64,000 nucleotides of DNA from Populus alba. Its lineage: Eukaryota; Streptophyta; Magnoliopsida; Malpighiales; Salicaceae. Under the pieces are notes generated by a model. That model was not told the origin of the DNA. It saw nothing but the letters and a program-made list of their open reading frames with translations, and ran no database searches. Position numbers and translations under genes: made by a program. Positions 11,801-23,700 of this stretch are shown here, one piece after another. The stretch lies in the NCBI RefSeq assembly GCF_005239225.2, contig NC_133302.1, positions 14,479,991 through 14,543,990 on the forward strand. The letters run 5' to 3'. Positions within the stretch are counted from its first letter, which is position 1, and every line of letters starts with the position of its first letter.

Positions 11801-13941
11801 TTTCATTTGCGGCTCCTTATTGTTTCAGTTCCGAAACCATTTCTAATTTCACTTTTTTTTAGCAGACAGCTTCAATCGTTACCAGAGTTAGTTTTGTCAG
11901 AGGAAATGGTTAACAGTGCTGCAGCATCATTTCGTGTGAAAATTAATAATGTTCTTCTTATGGCTCATGACATTACTCTCGGCAAAGATTTTAGACTCTT
12001 TTTCAAGGTCATTGTTGATTGACTTAATAACATGCTTCTTATGCTCATGATATTCCTTTTGGAAAAGTGTTTAGAGTCCTTTTCAAGGTCAATGTATCAT
12101 CTTGAAAAGGGTCAAAGATGTAGATTCTATTTTTCAAGGTAAGTATTGGTTTGCTTAAAGAGGATAAAAGAGTTCCACTATGTGTAATTGAAGATTTATT
12201 AAGCGGTTCTGATTTTTTCTTTGTTGTAATTGTTTATGTAGTAAATTATAGGCATTCAGTATTAAAGGAAACTAAAACTCTAGAACAACAAAATTTTTTA
12301 GGAATTTCAAATTTTTTAATCACTATATACATATGTATATGGATGGATATGTATGTTTGAATTTGTAATTCAAGAAAATGCATATAAAATATGAGTTAAC
12401 TAAATTTTCTCCAGAAGAATTAATTCGATACTGCTTGATTTAATTGGGTAGGGGAAATGGGCGAGTTGAGTTTTGGGGCAGGGAAAACAGACTAGTCGGG
12501 ACTTGCAAGTATACTTTTAAATGCTCTTTTCCTTGAGCAGACGGTAGGAACATTTGATTGGCAACCTTCTGTACTTTTATAAGTGAAGCGTGCAAAGGTT
12601 GCCAGTCTACAGCATCCAGTAGGATCTCTAGATGGTTTAATACAGTCTTGAGAGTCTATCTTAATGAAGTTACAATGTCTTCTATTTGTTTATCGTCTCG
12701 CTAACTAATTTAATTGTTCATTTGATAGGTGGTGGTCTTTCTCTGGCTCCTGTCTACTGTTGGTAGCTACTTCTCTTTTTTCACTTTGGCTTATATAGGT
12801 ATGTATGGCGTGTCAGCGTTGTTAGTCTTAGTTAAGTGCTGCTTTTGATTTTTAGAGTTTTTTTGGAAGCCAACATAGTGTCCAAGATTTTGGGGGAAAT
12901 GTCACAGCAGAAAACTTATTTAGGGAAATAACACAGTTTGTTGAGCTGGAACATAGAACTTATTGGAAATTAGCAGAAAACTAATTTTGAAAAAAAGAAA
13001 GAAACTGCAGCCCTTACAAACTTCACCATTGCTCTGTGAATATATTGGATGTAAACTATTGCAAATTATAGCCTTGTTCTAAACATGGGAAACAATTTTT
13101 TTTTTTTTTTTTTTAATGTTAATGGGAGGTCCAAAATGCTTGGGTTATACAAATTCATCAGCATATTAATTCCAATATTTGAACATACGGAAGGGCAGAG
13201 TGAAAATTTAACTTCAGTTCCTTTCAAATCTTCATTTTTTTTTATGAACCAAATTTATTTAAGGCCGGGGCAGATTTTTTTTTTTTCAAAATTAAAAGCC
13301 GCAGTAGTAATGCTACCACAACCTTCAATTTGTTTCAAATTTGAAGGCTGCAGCATTGACTCTGCCACAACCAATAAAATTTAATTTGATCGTGCCAATG
13401 ATGCTGCTGCAGCTCAATAAACTTAACTATTTTCTCAAATAAGTTTTCTACTATGCTATTTCCCCTAAAACAAATTTGGGCGCTGTGCTAGTTTCCAAAA
13501 AACTGATATTTGAAACTGTGGATTCTTTTGTTAAATCATTTATTTCACTTTAGTTAAAACCCTGGATGCCCTATTCCCTTTGCTCTAAAGTTCTTTTTTG
13601 TGGAAGGCTTTTCTTGCAATATATATGCCTGTTCTTGAACATTGTGACATTCCTTGAAAATTGTTATCGTGCATGTGGATGTTACCCCTGTCTGGTCTCT
13701 CCTTGAAATTGTTTGAATACTTCATATTGTTTGGACCAAAATATTAACATGTTTACCACTGATATTGATAACAGGAGCAATCTTATCCATTACAATCCCT
13801 GCCTTGTATAGCAGATATGAAGAACGCGTGGATAGATGTTGTGGGATAATCCATAGAAAATTATCACATCACTATAAGATAGTGGATGAGAGTGTTATTA
13901 GTAGAATCCCGCAGAGTTTATCCAAGGACAAAGACTCATGA
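5886..13941 (+). CDS. Reticulon-like protein (RTNLB family), five exons
   Basis: ER membrane-shaping protein. Exons read from GT/AG signals: 5886-6060, 11597-11777, 11866-12007, 12729-12798 and 13775-13941. They total 735 nt and 244 codons, with phases agreeing at every junction. Residues 1-58 are a Ser/Asp/Gly-rich acidic head. The reticulon homology domain fills about 59-244, starting [15 protein letters not shown], with a first hydrophobic hairpin at about 69-110 and a second at about 165-200, and ending [16 protein letters not shown]. Plant reticulons of the RTNLB21-23 type have this layout, in which the domain reaches the C-terminus. The known family role is to curve and tubulate ER membrane through wedge-like hairpins. 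Intron 1 is 5.5 kb because of an antisense LTR element, and intron 4 carries a MITE. The exon 3 donor (AAG|GTCATT) is weak and is followed by competing donors. The coding frame itself is intact, so I call it a gene and not a pseudogene. Confidence 0.92.
6613..7003 (-). repeat. 3' LTR of intronic retroelement
   Basis: Begins TGATGTGGGACAG and ends TATCCCCACCA on the plus strand, so it has TG...CA ends. It pairs with 10660-11070; shared landmarks are GAGATTTGAAGCCTAATAAG, AAACTAAAACGTAATGTCAA and ATGATCATATGAGTG. It lacks a short segment present in the other LTR near 10950-10985. Confidence 0.85.
7672..8700 (-). pseudogene. Decayed Ty3/Gypsy-type gag
   Basis: The longest open stretch is 7672-8271 (199 codons). 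It carries a ruined CCHC zinc knuckle in which the two leading Cys are lost but the GHIFINC portion remains (minus strand, near 8130-8160). Upstream, to about 8700, broken frames resemble a retrotransposon gag capsid, with segments reading [25 protein letters not shown] and [18 protein letters not shown] interrupted by stops. The family's gag packages the RNA genome; this copy cannot do so. Acidic residues dominate the C-terminal part. Confidence 0.7.
9640..10440 (-). other. Leader region of the intronic retroelement
   Basis: Stretch between the primer-binding site and gag. On the plus strand it is TGG/GGTG-rich and produces long but low-complexity open frames on both strands (9707-10105 +, 9913-10158 -). 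I read it as untranslated leader sequence with compositional bias and not as a host gene. Confidence 0.5.
10641..10656 (-). promoter_or_regulatory. Primer-binding site (tRNA-iMet type)
   Basis: Minus strand TTGATATCAGAGCCGG, one base off the canonical plant TGGTATCAGAGC complement of initiator Met-tRNA. It sits 3 bases from the inner edge of the right LTR, which fixes the element's orientation. Confidence 0.8.
10660..11070 (-). repeat. 5' LTR of intronic retroelement
   Basis: Starts TGATACAGGAC and ends TCCCCACTA (plus strand), then the target duplication AATTA. The terminal CA has become TA. It is homologous to 6613-7003 with substitutions and indels throughout. Confidence 0.85.
12008..12145 (+). 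repeat. Tandem copies of the exon 3 end with extra splice donors
   Basis: Directly after exon 3, positions 12027-12087 repeat its last ~60 bases in mutated form (CTTCTTATGCTCATGATATT ... CCTTTTCAAG then GT at 12088). A shorter third copy at about 12110-12138 ends TTTTTCAAG|GTAAGT. The third site matches the donor consensus far better than the one at 12008 (GTCATT). Use of either extra donor adds codons ending in an in-frame TGA at 12020-12022, truncating the protein before its second hairpin. Confidence 0.7.
12856..13504. mobile_element. Long-TIR MITE (MULE-like) in intron 4
   Basis: Terminal inverted repeats of roughly 100 bases: 12856-12958 pairs with the reverse complement of about 13405-13504, beginning AGTTTTTTTGGAA versus AGTTTTTTGGAAA. 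A strong inner block reads AGAAAACTTATTT on both arms. Flanking nine-mers GATTTTTAG and GATATTTGA are similar but not identical and may be a decayed 9-bp duplication. There is no transposase. The long TIRs and 9-bp spacing suggest a Mutator-like MITE. Confidence 0.65.
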
Positions 13942-15420
13942 GTCTGATGTACATATAGGTTACCGTTGAGCCTGCTTTACAGTTCAGAAGTTCAAACCCT
14001 GCCAAATTTCATTGTATGGCAGGTTTCATAGCTTAAGATTCTTGTGAAATTATCTCGTTCACTGTTTCAATTACTGAGATTATTTCTTGTCGCTTAACAT
14101 GAGCAGCCACACCACTCTCCATACCCTTGGCAGATCAAACATATTACTGTTAGCTTGTGTGAATAGCTGAAGTTTTGAAGCTCAGGTAGTCCGGTTATCT
14201 TTTGTTGTCAACTCTGAAGACTTCCACTTTTCAATTGGCGAAACCCAACCTTTAAGCCTGGAAGTTCGACACTCGCAATCAAAGAAAACTGGAGCTGTTG
14301 AATATGGTGATGGTTTATTGACCCACAGCGTCTGTGATTGTGGAAATCTGTGATTCTCCTTGATTAAGGGTGAATGGAGTTGCTCTAAATTTGGGGACAA
14401 AAATATTAAGATCAACAGTTTTTATACTCATAAAAGGGTAACAATTAAGCGGACCAGCTTAACAAAGACTAATGATTTTGGTTGCACCATTATGGTCTTA
14501 ATTAGAGCTAGTTCTTCTATCAATTATGCACATGATCTTCTAGTTGTATTTGTTCCAAGTCTCAGACAGGTGCAGCATGCTGGAACTGCGAATAAATGAT
14601 TTCAAGGAATGTTCAAGTTTCAATGCTAACGATAAAAGTGCCATAGAACAAAGGCTGAACCAAGGATTAATTAGCTGACAAGAGTGGAATCCTGATACTT
14701 TCACATGAGACATAACTGAGGGGTTCCAGAATTACAGGTTCAAAACAGCTTCACGAGCATCCACACTGTATCGCATGCATAAATCAGCCAGCATTCGTCT
14801 AATCTAATATAAGGTCACAGTATATGATAGTGTGAGAGAACCCACAATATTCCTACACGCATTGGTCTGTAACATCAAAGCAAACCATTAATTCTGCATC
14901 TTCAGTGATCACAAGAGAGGTGCTTGAATCCAGCTTCTGAACAAACCAAGCCTGAGCAGTTCTTTTGCCTTCTCCAACCAAACATTGCAAGTTTCATCCT
15001 AGAACAGAACAAAATGCACCTACTAACAGCAATTTCAACCAACACAAATCAGATTTCAAGGCTGAAGTAATTGATCCAAATATTATTTGTGCAATTCTGC
15101 TATCAGAGCACAAAAACGTCCAGGGAAGATTGATTTTTTCCTGGGGAAATTCTGCAATGTAAAAGTTGAAGTGATTTTGGATTCCCTAAATCATGATGTT
15201 TGATATTGCTTATTACCTCTTTCATAACAAAGATAATTGAATGGTAATTGTATGTTGGTGAGGATTGCACACCCTACTTGTATTCATGTGCTGCCCCTAT
15301 ATATAGGCGGCATTGTGTTTGATTTAAATTCAGAAACATATAAAATCTATCACATCTCAACTAAAATACAAAACTTGAATGAAGGATAAGTTAACTGGAA
15401 CTTAAAAAAAACAACCGAAA
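13942..15420. other. Reticulon 3' flank, no further gene supported
   Basis: The first few hundred bases are probably the reticulon 3' UTR. Beyond about 14600 the composition is still exon-like (moderate GC) and a short minus-strand frame near 14860-14990 looks protein-like, but it is bounded by stops, has no recognised family, and no splice partners were found. Left unannotated as a gene. Confidence 0.4.
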
Positions 15421-15429
15421 AATAAAAAT

Positions 15430-17400
15430 TATTGTCCTTTATAATGGCTTCTTATGATGGAGGTCGAGAGAAAAGTCCAGTCTTGATCTTGAGATTGAGG
15501 AAACGAGCGCAAAACATAACCTAGTAAAAACATTTACAAGTTCATATTTAAAAGACATATAAGTAACACGAAGATCATCATTTTTGACTTGATCTCCAAT
15601 GAAATCAAAGTCAATGACAAAATGCTTCATTCGTGAATGGATTACTGGATTAGAACAAAGTTGACTAGCTCCAACAATATATCATTGGACAACAAGAAAA
15701 CTTAATACCAAGATCAATTAAGAGATAATAGGCCAAATTTAGTTTAGCAGCAATGTTAACAGATGAATGATACACAACTTTAGTGGATTAATGAGCTACT
15801 TTTATATGACATAAGCTCCTATAGAAGAAAAGTCATCTTTGTCACTTGCCCAATCAACATAAAAAAAATGAATGCATACATAAAGGTGAATCATGATAGA
15901 TTTGCAAGCCAAAATCAATTACACCACACCAATAACATAAGAAATGTTTGAAAGTGGCCTAATGTTTAGTTTTTAGACAATGCCTATATTGAGAAGGCTT
16001 GTTAACGATAACGACAATATCATGCCTTGTGATTAAGAGGTGCTGGAGACTACTAACTACATCTATATACTTAGTAGCATAAAATAAAAACGAGCTAGAA
16101 TTTAAAATGAGGGGAGGACTAAGTGGTATTAGAGTGAAAATTGATTTGACATTTATCATGTATGTAAGATATAATGTCTGTGATGTAATGTTTTTGAGAA
16201 AATAACATATCATCTTTGTATGTAACAACTTCCATACCCAAGAAATAGGATAGCAATCTAAGATCCTTTATAGAAAACTAATGATCAAGAATTTTCACAA
16301 AGCTATTAACCATCTCAACATTGTCATTAGTGAGAATTAAGTCATCAACATAAACCATGTGATACTTAATATGTCCATCAATACTGAGTAAATATAGAGA
16401 TGTATCAATATGAGAATTCTTAAAACCATAATGAATAAGAAAGGTGTGAAGTTCATAACACTAGGCTTAAGAAGCTTTTTTAAGGTTATAAATTGTTTTT
16501 CTAAGTATACATGCATAAGATGAATTATCCTAATCAACAAAACCTGGGGGTTGAGTCATGTAACTATTCTATAAGAGATGGTCCTATAGGAATATATTGT
16601 TCACATCAAGCTGTCTTAAAGACCAATTATGGCTCACAACTAGATTAAGAACAACATGAATCGTGTTTGGTTTGACAACATGATTGAAAATGTCATCGTA
16701 ATATACTCTTGGATATAAATGAAAGCTTTCTATAACCAAACAATCTTTAAATTTATTAATATAACCATCATAATTATATTCAGTTATAAAAATTAACATG
16801 TTGCTAATGATATTATAACTTGAATAAGGTGACACTAGCTTCCATATTCCATTCCAAACTAGAGTATCACACTTTTTAAACATGGTCAAACACCACTTAA
16901 TATGTTTGAGAGCTTGGGTCACTGTGGTTGGTTCAAGAATATTGGATTTGAAGAGTTAGGTATAAAGATTTAATTTTCTAATAGGTTTGTAAATGTTATT
17001 CTTTGCTTGAATAGTTATAGTATGAGTAGAATGTGATTAAGTCAAAATTGGGTAATGGCTACCTGAAATTTGAGTGGGGTTGAGGTTTATATGAAGAGGT
17101 AGCAGGTAAGGGCGCATGCGAGATTAAGTGTAATGAAACTTCACATTAAGGAACTTCCATTTCAAATTAAGAAATTAATGGTGATGCCAAATAACTAATT
17201 GTAAATTTAAGTGGTGTAAGAATCCAAGTGGTAATAACACTAGGTTGTGGAAGAGAGGATTTACTAAAAAATAAGGTGAAAAGAAATAAAGTCTCAATGA
17301 ACTTAACATGTCTTATTACATGGATTTTTAAAGTTAAAGAATCAAGCACTTTGATTTAAAAAATAGCCAAGAAAACACAAGATTTGGAATGTGAGTTAAG
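15430..17400 (-). pseudogene. Decayed Ty1/Copia pol (RT to RNase H)
   Basis: Minus-strand remnants run in the correct order from high to low coordinate. About 17167-17349 is the end of integrase (IHVIRHVKFIETLFLFT). At 16584-16922 is the start of reverse transcriptase (ALKHIKWCLTMF ... HNWSLRQLDVNNIFL). At 16337-16540 are broken RT segments around the YVDD region, at 15959-16228 the post-RT segment (SSLQHLLITRHDIVVIVNKPSQ), and at 15439-15630 the RNase H end (KHFVIDFDFIGDQVKNDDLR). Many stops and frameshifts. No LTRs identified. This is a different lineage and much older than the element at 35734. Confidence 0.85.
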
Positions 17401-17439
17401 GAATAGTCATGTTTTAATACATTAATAATGACTCTGAAC

Positions 17440-18850
17440 TAAGTGATGAGGAAAATAATGGTAATGTTACTTTGGGTTTAGTTGACCCATATAAAGATGA
17501 AGAGTTTGATAATCCAATAAACCAATTCATAGAACCTTCCATTTCTAATTTTGAGGATGCCAATGGGTTGATAAAAATGCTATGCTAATTTTAAGGAATA
17601 AGTGTTCAATTAGAGGTTAGACAAATCTTTTAGAACAAGTCTGAATTAATTAATGTAGTGAAGAGAAGGCACATAACACATTAATTAGAACACAAGGTGC
17701 AACATTCAACCACAATTTATGTGCAATTATAATGTACGCATGAACCAAAATATCAATATCATTTATATGAATGAAATCATAAGAATTTCAATTTATTTGA
17801 GATCTCAAAGTTGATGTGTCCACATACATGTACCAATTTATTAGTTATGGAAAACCTTCATTATCTTGATTCAAATTTTATTGCTAATATAGTTTTACCA
17901 ATTACAAGTGATGACATAAGTATGAACTTTGCATCCAACTAAGAAACAATACAAAAATAACGAGTTTAATGTCTCATATTACATGACATGAGTAGCTAAA
18001 CAAAAGGTTCTCGAGTGATTGTTTTATTTGCATAAGGATTCCATTTAAATTCAATTTAAAGTGTTATTAGCACTTTAAGAATCAAATTATGGTATAATTA
18101 TCCAATGGGATCACAATAGGCTGATGATGATAGAACAATATTTGAAAGAATGTTTTGGTAATTTGGAGTTCTAATTAAGGCCTTGGGTTCTTGTTATCCA
18201 TTGATAAGTGTTGATAGCGCTCACTTATATGAAAAGTATAATGGGAAGTTATTGGTTAAAGTTGGTTTTGTCACGAATAATGAAATATTTCCACTATATT
18301 TTGCTTTGGTCAAAGAAGAGATAAATTACAATTAGATATGGTTCTTAGTTTGTATTTGTCAAAACATTATAGTTGGCAATACCACACTATGTATATTATT
18401 AGATATACATATTGCAAATAAGAATACCATATTAGAGATATGGCATGAGCTGTTTGAATTTTATTGTTTTTATTCATGCCACTTTATGAGTAACTTTGAT
18501 ATTATATTTAAAGATTCGAGTTTGAAGAAAACCTTGAATATGATATGTCATGAACCATCAAAGTAAAAATTTAATACTTGGTATGATATTATGATTAAGA
18601 ATGACAAATGAATAAAAGAATGGCTAAAAGTTAAACAAAAATAAAGATGAGCATTTCCATATGATAATGACCACAATTATGTTAATATGGTCATAAATTT
18701 ATCAAAATTCTTTAATCTTATCATGAATGGTGGTCATGCATCTTCCATTTCTACTCTATTCTAGTTGACCTTTTATAGGTTAAATAAATATTTTGTTCAT
18801 CAAAGATTCAAGGCATAAGATTTCATATCTTATGGTATATTGTGGCTTTT
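17440..18850 (+). pseudogene. Decayed MULE (MuDR) transposase
   Basis: Mutator-like transposase remnant. The clearest stretch starts at 18180: ALGSCYPLISVDSAHLYEKY, then NGKLLVKVGFVTNNEIFPLY and FALVKEE. This matches the conserved MULE core around the first catalytic Asp (family consensus near VDGTHL); that Asp is retained. Downstream, near 18520-18830, are broken frames typical of the family's C-terminal half (a segment ending LTFYRLNKYFVHQRF). An acidic lead-in near 17450-17580 (SDEENNGNVTLGLVDPYKDE) may be the N-terminal part. Multiple stops; not functional. Confidence 0.8.
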
Positions 18851-19759
18851 ACAACTACTTTGTGAAATCATAATAGCTTTAAATAAATAAAAAACACATA
18901 TGACAACTCTATTTAACCATAAAATATGTAATTTTTAAATGAACACCCATAACCTAGTGGTCTAAGAGAGACCTGACAAACAACTAACATATATGAAAGA
19001 AATTGAAACAAGTGATAAATGGAAAATGTTTTAACAACCATGTTCACATCTCATTGCAAGTTGAATCTTATAATAAGTTAAATTTGCACAATTTATGAAT
19101 CTTTTATATAGTGTTTATATGCTTCAAAATATATATGCTTCTTAGTTTTACCCTATACCCAACTAATAAATACGAGATGAATATATTAAGCTTAAGAGCA
19201 CATCCAATTATATAAAGATGTAGAAGATGTTAAATAAGATTAGCTTGTATGCATAATGATATAAATGTAAAAGAGGGGTATACACAAAACAAACCTTGCA
19301 TATGTATTGAGAGAGATGGCATAATAGAAAAACTTTTAAGATTGAACAATGTATGTTATGTTTTACATTAATGTTGTTTGTTATTATTTTATTTCATTAT
19401 TGTTAAAATATTCACAACTCATTTAACAAATATATCATATAAGTACATAATGAGTAATGATACGTATGAGAAGTTGCTTAACAAGTTTTATTGATGGTTC
19501 CCTCCACCAAAGGGACAATGTGAAGAGTAATTTTATTATATGCCTTGTGGATAGTTCAATTTTATATTTGTAAGACCAACATTATTTTGCAAACATATAA
19601 GTTGAACATCTAATTTTACTTGTGATAGTTATATTATAACATATTCATATTTAACATCATAATAATATAATATTTATGTTATTTGATTGATTTTTAGGGT
19701 ATCAAAGAAATATATTTTTGCCATTATATTAATTCCTCTACATCTATGTATTCTTGATT

Positions 19760-20660
19760 TCATCATGGCTATCGATTTTTATAGGATCACTCACCTCCAA
19801 CATATCATACTTGATTAATGATTGCTTGGTGCATTGGTCGAGAGATGGAGTAATGAGACCCATATGTTCTATCTACATGTTGAGGAGATGGTGCCCATGC
19901 TCCACTGTGTTGTTCTACTACTTAGGTTGCTCATAAATGTTTGTTTTGTGACTAAAAAATAAGTGTATAACAAGAAGGAGATATGGTGATATTTATTAAG
20001 ATGCATACGTGACATAGTCGTTATTAAAAGAGATTACATCAAGCTTAAATGATTGAAAGAGAATTTCAGGGTCCTACCTTTGGATGATGCCACAAATGAG
20101 ATGTTGCTTAGGTATGATATGGTTAGGTATGATAAAGTGTACCTCATTTACAAGTCTAACTGTAATGTTGTGCTAGTCACATTTCTACCATAACAAGATG
20201 ATTTTGATAGTTGGGGGTTAACAATGTTTGCATATCTTTATTGCCAAACATTTCATGGATACATGGCTACAGAGAAATAAGTTGTGGGTTGTTTGATGCT
20301 TCTACATATATAGTTATTTTAAATGTTTTGATTTATCTAATTTTATTTATACAAAAATAATACATTAAAATGTTTTGATGTCAGATGGTGTGGATTTAAT
20401 TGTTTTTGAGAAAATCCAACTCATGTGTAGCCATTCTACTAGGATGAGTTAGATACAAAGCAATCTCATCAGTTATGATTTACAACATGCATTTTATTTA
20501 TTTTTGTAATATTATTTTCAAATCAAACTTTTATATATCAAGGATATGATACACACAACTCATGCAATTTGCATCCAAAGCAACAATATATGGAGGTTAG
20601 TGGTCACAATGCACTATTTTGTTATTATTAAGTTGCATTGCTTGAATATTGTGATGTGGT
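19760..20660 (+). pseudogene. Plant Mobile Domain reading frame, 5' part
   Basis: Frames here match the Plant Mobile Domain (MAIN/MAIL1-type PMD): ALVERWSNETHMFYLHVEEM, then VPMLHCVVLLLRLLI (19830-19930), ENFRVLPLDDATNEMLLRY (about 20060-20115), and a DDFDSWGLTMFAYLYCQTFH segment (about 20200-20260). PMD genes are carried by some MULE and LTR elements, and host members act in heterochromatin silencing. Its place downstream of MULE transposase on the same strand supports a MULE-PMD element. The frame has several stops, and a hAT element interrupts it. Confidence 0.75.
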
Positions 20661-20700
20661 AGTTTGGATTGCATTAACATATCCTAAATGATGTTGATAC

Positions 20701-23700
20701 CAGGGGCGGAGCCAGGAATTTTTCTTATCCTGGGCTATGATATAAATATATAAATTATTTTTTAAGATCAATCATTCACTCGGATATATAAATTTGTCAA
20801 GTTAACAATAAAGTTTTAATTCAAATACATAACATAAAATATATAAAAAATAAAATTTAAAGTACATAAAATTCAAAATAAAAATAAAAATAAATTATAC
20901 TATCAAAGCTGCACCCTTCGATGTTTTGTAGAATAAAATTTATTTATGATTGAATCCGAATCAATATCTTCAACAAGCTCCCGTTCAATGTAAATCATCA
21001 AGAATCTACTAAGAACTCCTCTTCTATTTTATTGCGAAGCACAGTTTTAACATGTTTCATAGCTGAAAATACCCGTTCTGTAGTGGCAGTGGAAACAGGA
21101 AAAGTCAAAACAAGATGAATCAACCTGTCAATCAAATGATAGTGCTGCAACTTATTTGTTTCAGCTAATCCTCGACATAATTCAGAAATGGTAGACATAT
21201 TCTAAAATCTCTCATGATGAATCACATCAATCTGATAATGCCCTAGCTGAGATCTCAAATAATACATCTCTTGTTCATTGAAATCTTCAGGATAAAATTT
21301 CTCAGCAAGCTTGTAAATAGCATCAACTTTAAATGATTTAAAGTTGTCTTTAGGTTCTAAAGCAGAGCTAAGTACAAGGAGTTCCACCGTCTCATCACTG
21401 AATCTAGAATTTAATTCTTTCAACTGAAAATCTATTATTGAGTTAAATATATCATAATGATAATGCTGGTAAACTGTCACCGAACCTTGTTGTTGACATG
21501 AACGACCTGTAGCCTTTTTATACGAAACATTCATATGTGGTATGTCAATCTCATATTTTGTGTAAACAAATTGCACATTTGCAGGGAGAAGATCAAATCC
21601 AGCATCTCTCAAAGTTTGAAGCAATGCTTTAGTAGGTGATACAAGATCCATTGCATTTAAGATGTCAAGAGATTTTTGCTGCAAAGCTTGACAAAGTAAA
21701 TCAATAATCCCTATTATTTTATGCATCAAATATAAGATAAATATAAATTCAAAAGATTTCATCACAATCAAACAACCACCAACTTCTCCACGTATAGAAT
21801 TAGAAGATCCTTCTTGAACCATACTTTCAAGCACAGTAATAGTTGCACCATACATATCTATTAAGCTGCAAATAAAATCAAAATGAGAGCTCCAGCGAGT
21901 AGTTCCACTTCGATGTAAATTACCAAATTGATTAGCCCCTCAACCAGTCTCACGTTCTCCAGTAGCTATCATATGTTTAATTTCTATAGCCTGAGTATAA
22001 TGTAATTCGGTATGACGTTTGGGAGAAGCACAAATAAGGTTGATAATGGTTGTTAATTTTGAGAAAAATAACCAAATAGAAATCTCATTTCCAGCTGCTG
22101 CAACTAATGCCAGTTGTAGTCGGTGAGCGAAACAATGTACATAATATGCATAAAGACAATCTCTGAGAAATAGAGCTTGTAGTCAATTCCATGCGCCACG
22201 CATATTGCTAGCACCATCATAACCTTGACCTCGCATATTGAAAATATACAAGTTATATCGAGCGAGCACATCACAAATTTCTTTTTTAAGTGTTGAAGAA
22301 GTAGTATCTGAAACATGCACAATACTAAAAAAACACTCTCGTATAAAACCCTGAATGTCAACAAATCTCAAAACAATAGCCATTTGTTCTTTATTTGATG
22401 CATCTTTGGCTTCGTCAACCAAAATACAAAACTTTGCATCTCTAACTTCTTCACAAATCTTTTTCCTCACTTTGTTCGTAAAAATATGCAAAATCTCTTT
22501 TTGAATAGTCAGCGAGGTATACTTTGCATTTTTCGGAGCTTTTTCTAAGACAACATCATCAATGTCAACATTCAGTCTCCCCATAAGTCTTATCATCTCC
22601 AAAAAATTACCTTGATTATTAGAAGCTGAAGATTCATCATGACCTCTAAATGCACATGCTTGTAAGCTAAGCCATCGAACACTTTCAATTGTTGTCATAA
22701 GTCTCAACCGATTTTTCTAAACTTCTTCAACAGTTTGTGCATTCAACACTTTATCAATATGTCTACTTACTTTCGTTAAATCTTCAGCAGATTTCACAGC
22801 ATTATTATGTGGTGAAGTGGGACTTCCCACATGCATCAAAAGTGCACATCTAACCCCATCATTAACTCTCTTCCAACTTCTAAAGCCTTCGGTGATGAAT
22901 GTGAGATGACGAGGCACTTTGTTTTCAAAGATAAAGCATGGAAAACAAAATATTGCATCCTTTGATGGAGAGTACTCTAGCCAAGGAAATTGATCAAACC
23001 AAGTGTACTGAAATCGACGTTACTGTCTCCCTGATTCAGTCCTTAGATACTCTGCTAACTTAGGTTGATATTGACCCATTTTGATATAAGCTCTTCTAAT
23101 TTCATCTTGTTAATTAATAGGATGTCTCCACATTGGAATTCGTAACCCAGGATCTCGTTCAAGAGTATTAACATCAATTTCAACTCTTTGAGATTTGAAA
23201 GGGGGTTTATTCACTACGATTTGACACATCAACATTGAAAGGAGAATGTCCTTTACTGGTTGATGTTTGTTCATTTGGTTTAAAGAATGAAAACATAGTT
23301 TTTCCTCTTTTGTTTCCTTGATTTTCCATTATAATTTATAACCTATTCAAGTAAAAAGGATTAGGGAAGTCAGATGCAAGATGAAAAGATACTAATGCCA
23401 CAATAGAATATTCATAAAATACAGAATATACAAGGATAAACTAGTGATGCAAACTACTAGGAGATTTGGAGAATTTAACTTTGAAATAACCAGTAAATTA
23501 TTAGTACTAGACTACTAGTGTGTTAACATGCATCCATTTCTAGGATATAGTCTACTATTTACTCCACTAACAATCTACTGTAATGAATGTGAAACATTGA
23601 ATTCAAAATGAAAAGTCATGGCTTGTAAATTCTTACCTGATGATTTTACATTTTTGCGGCTCTCTGTATAGATTCTTCTTCAAAATCCAAGCTAAAATTA

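Noticed and set aside
14860..14990. Minus-strand frame reading GKRTAQAWFVQKLDSSTSL
   Set aside because: Looks protein-like, but a TGA lies just inside the putative acceptor in that frame and no neighbouring exon or family was found.
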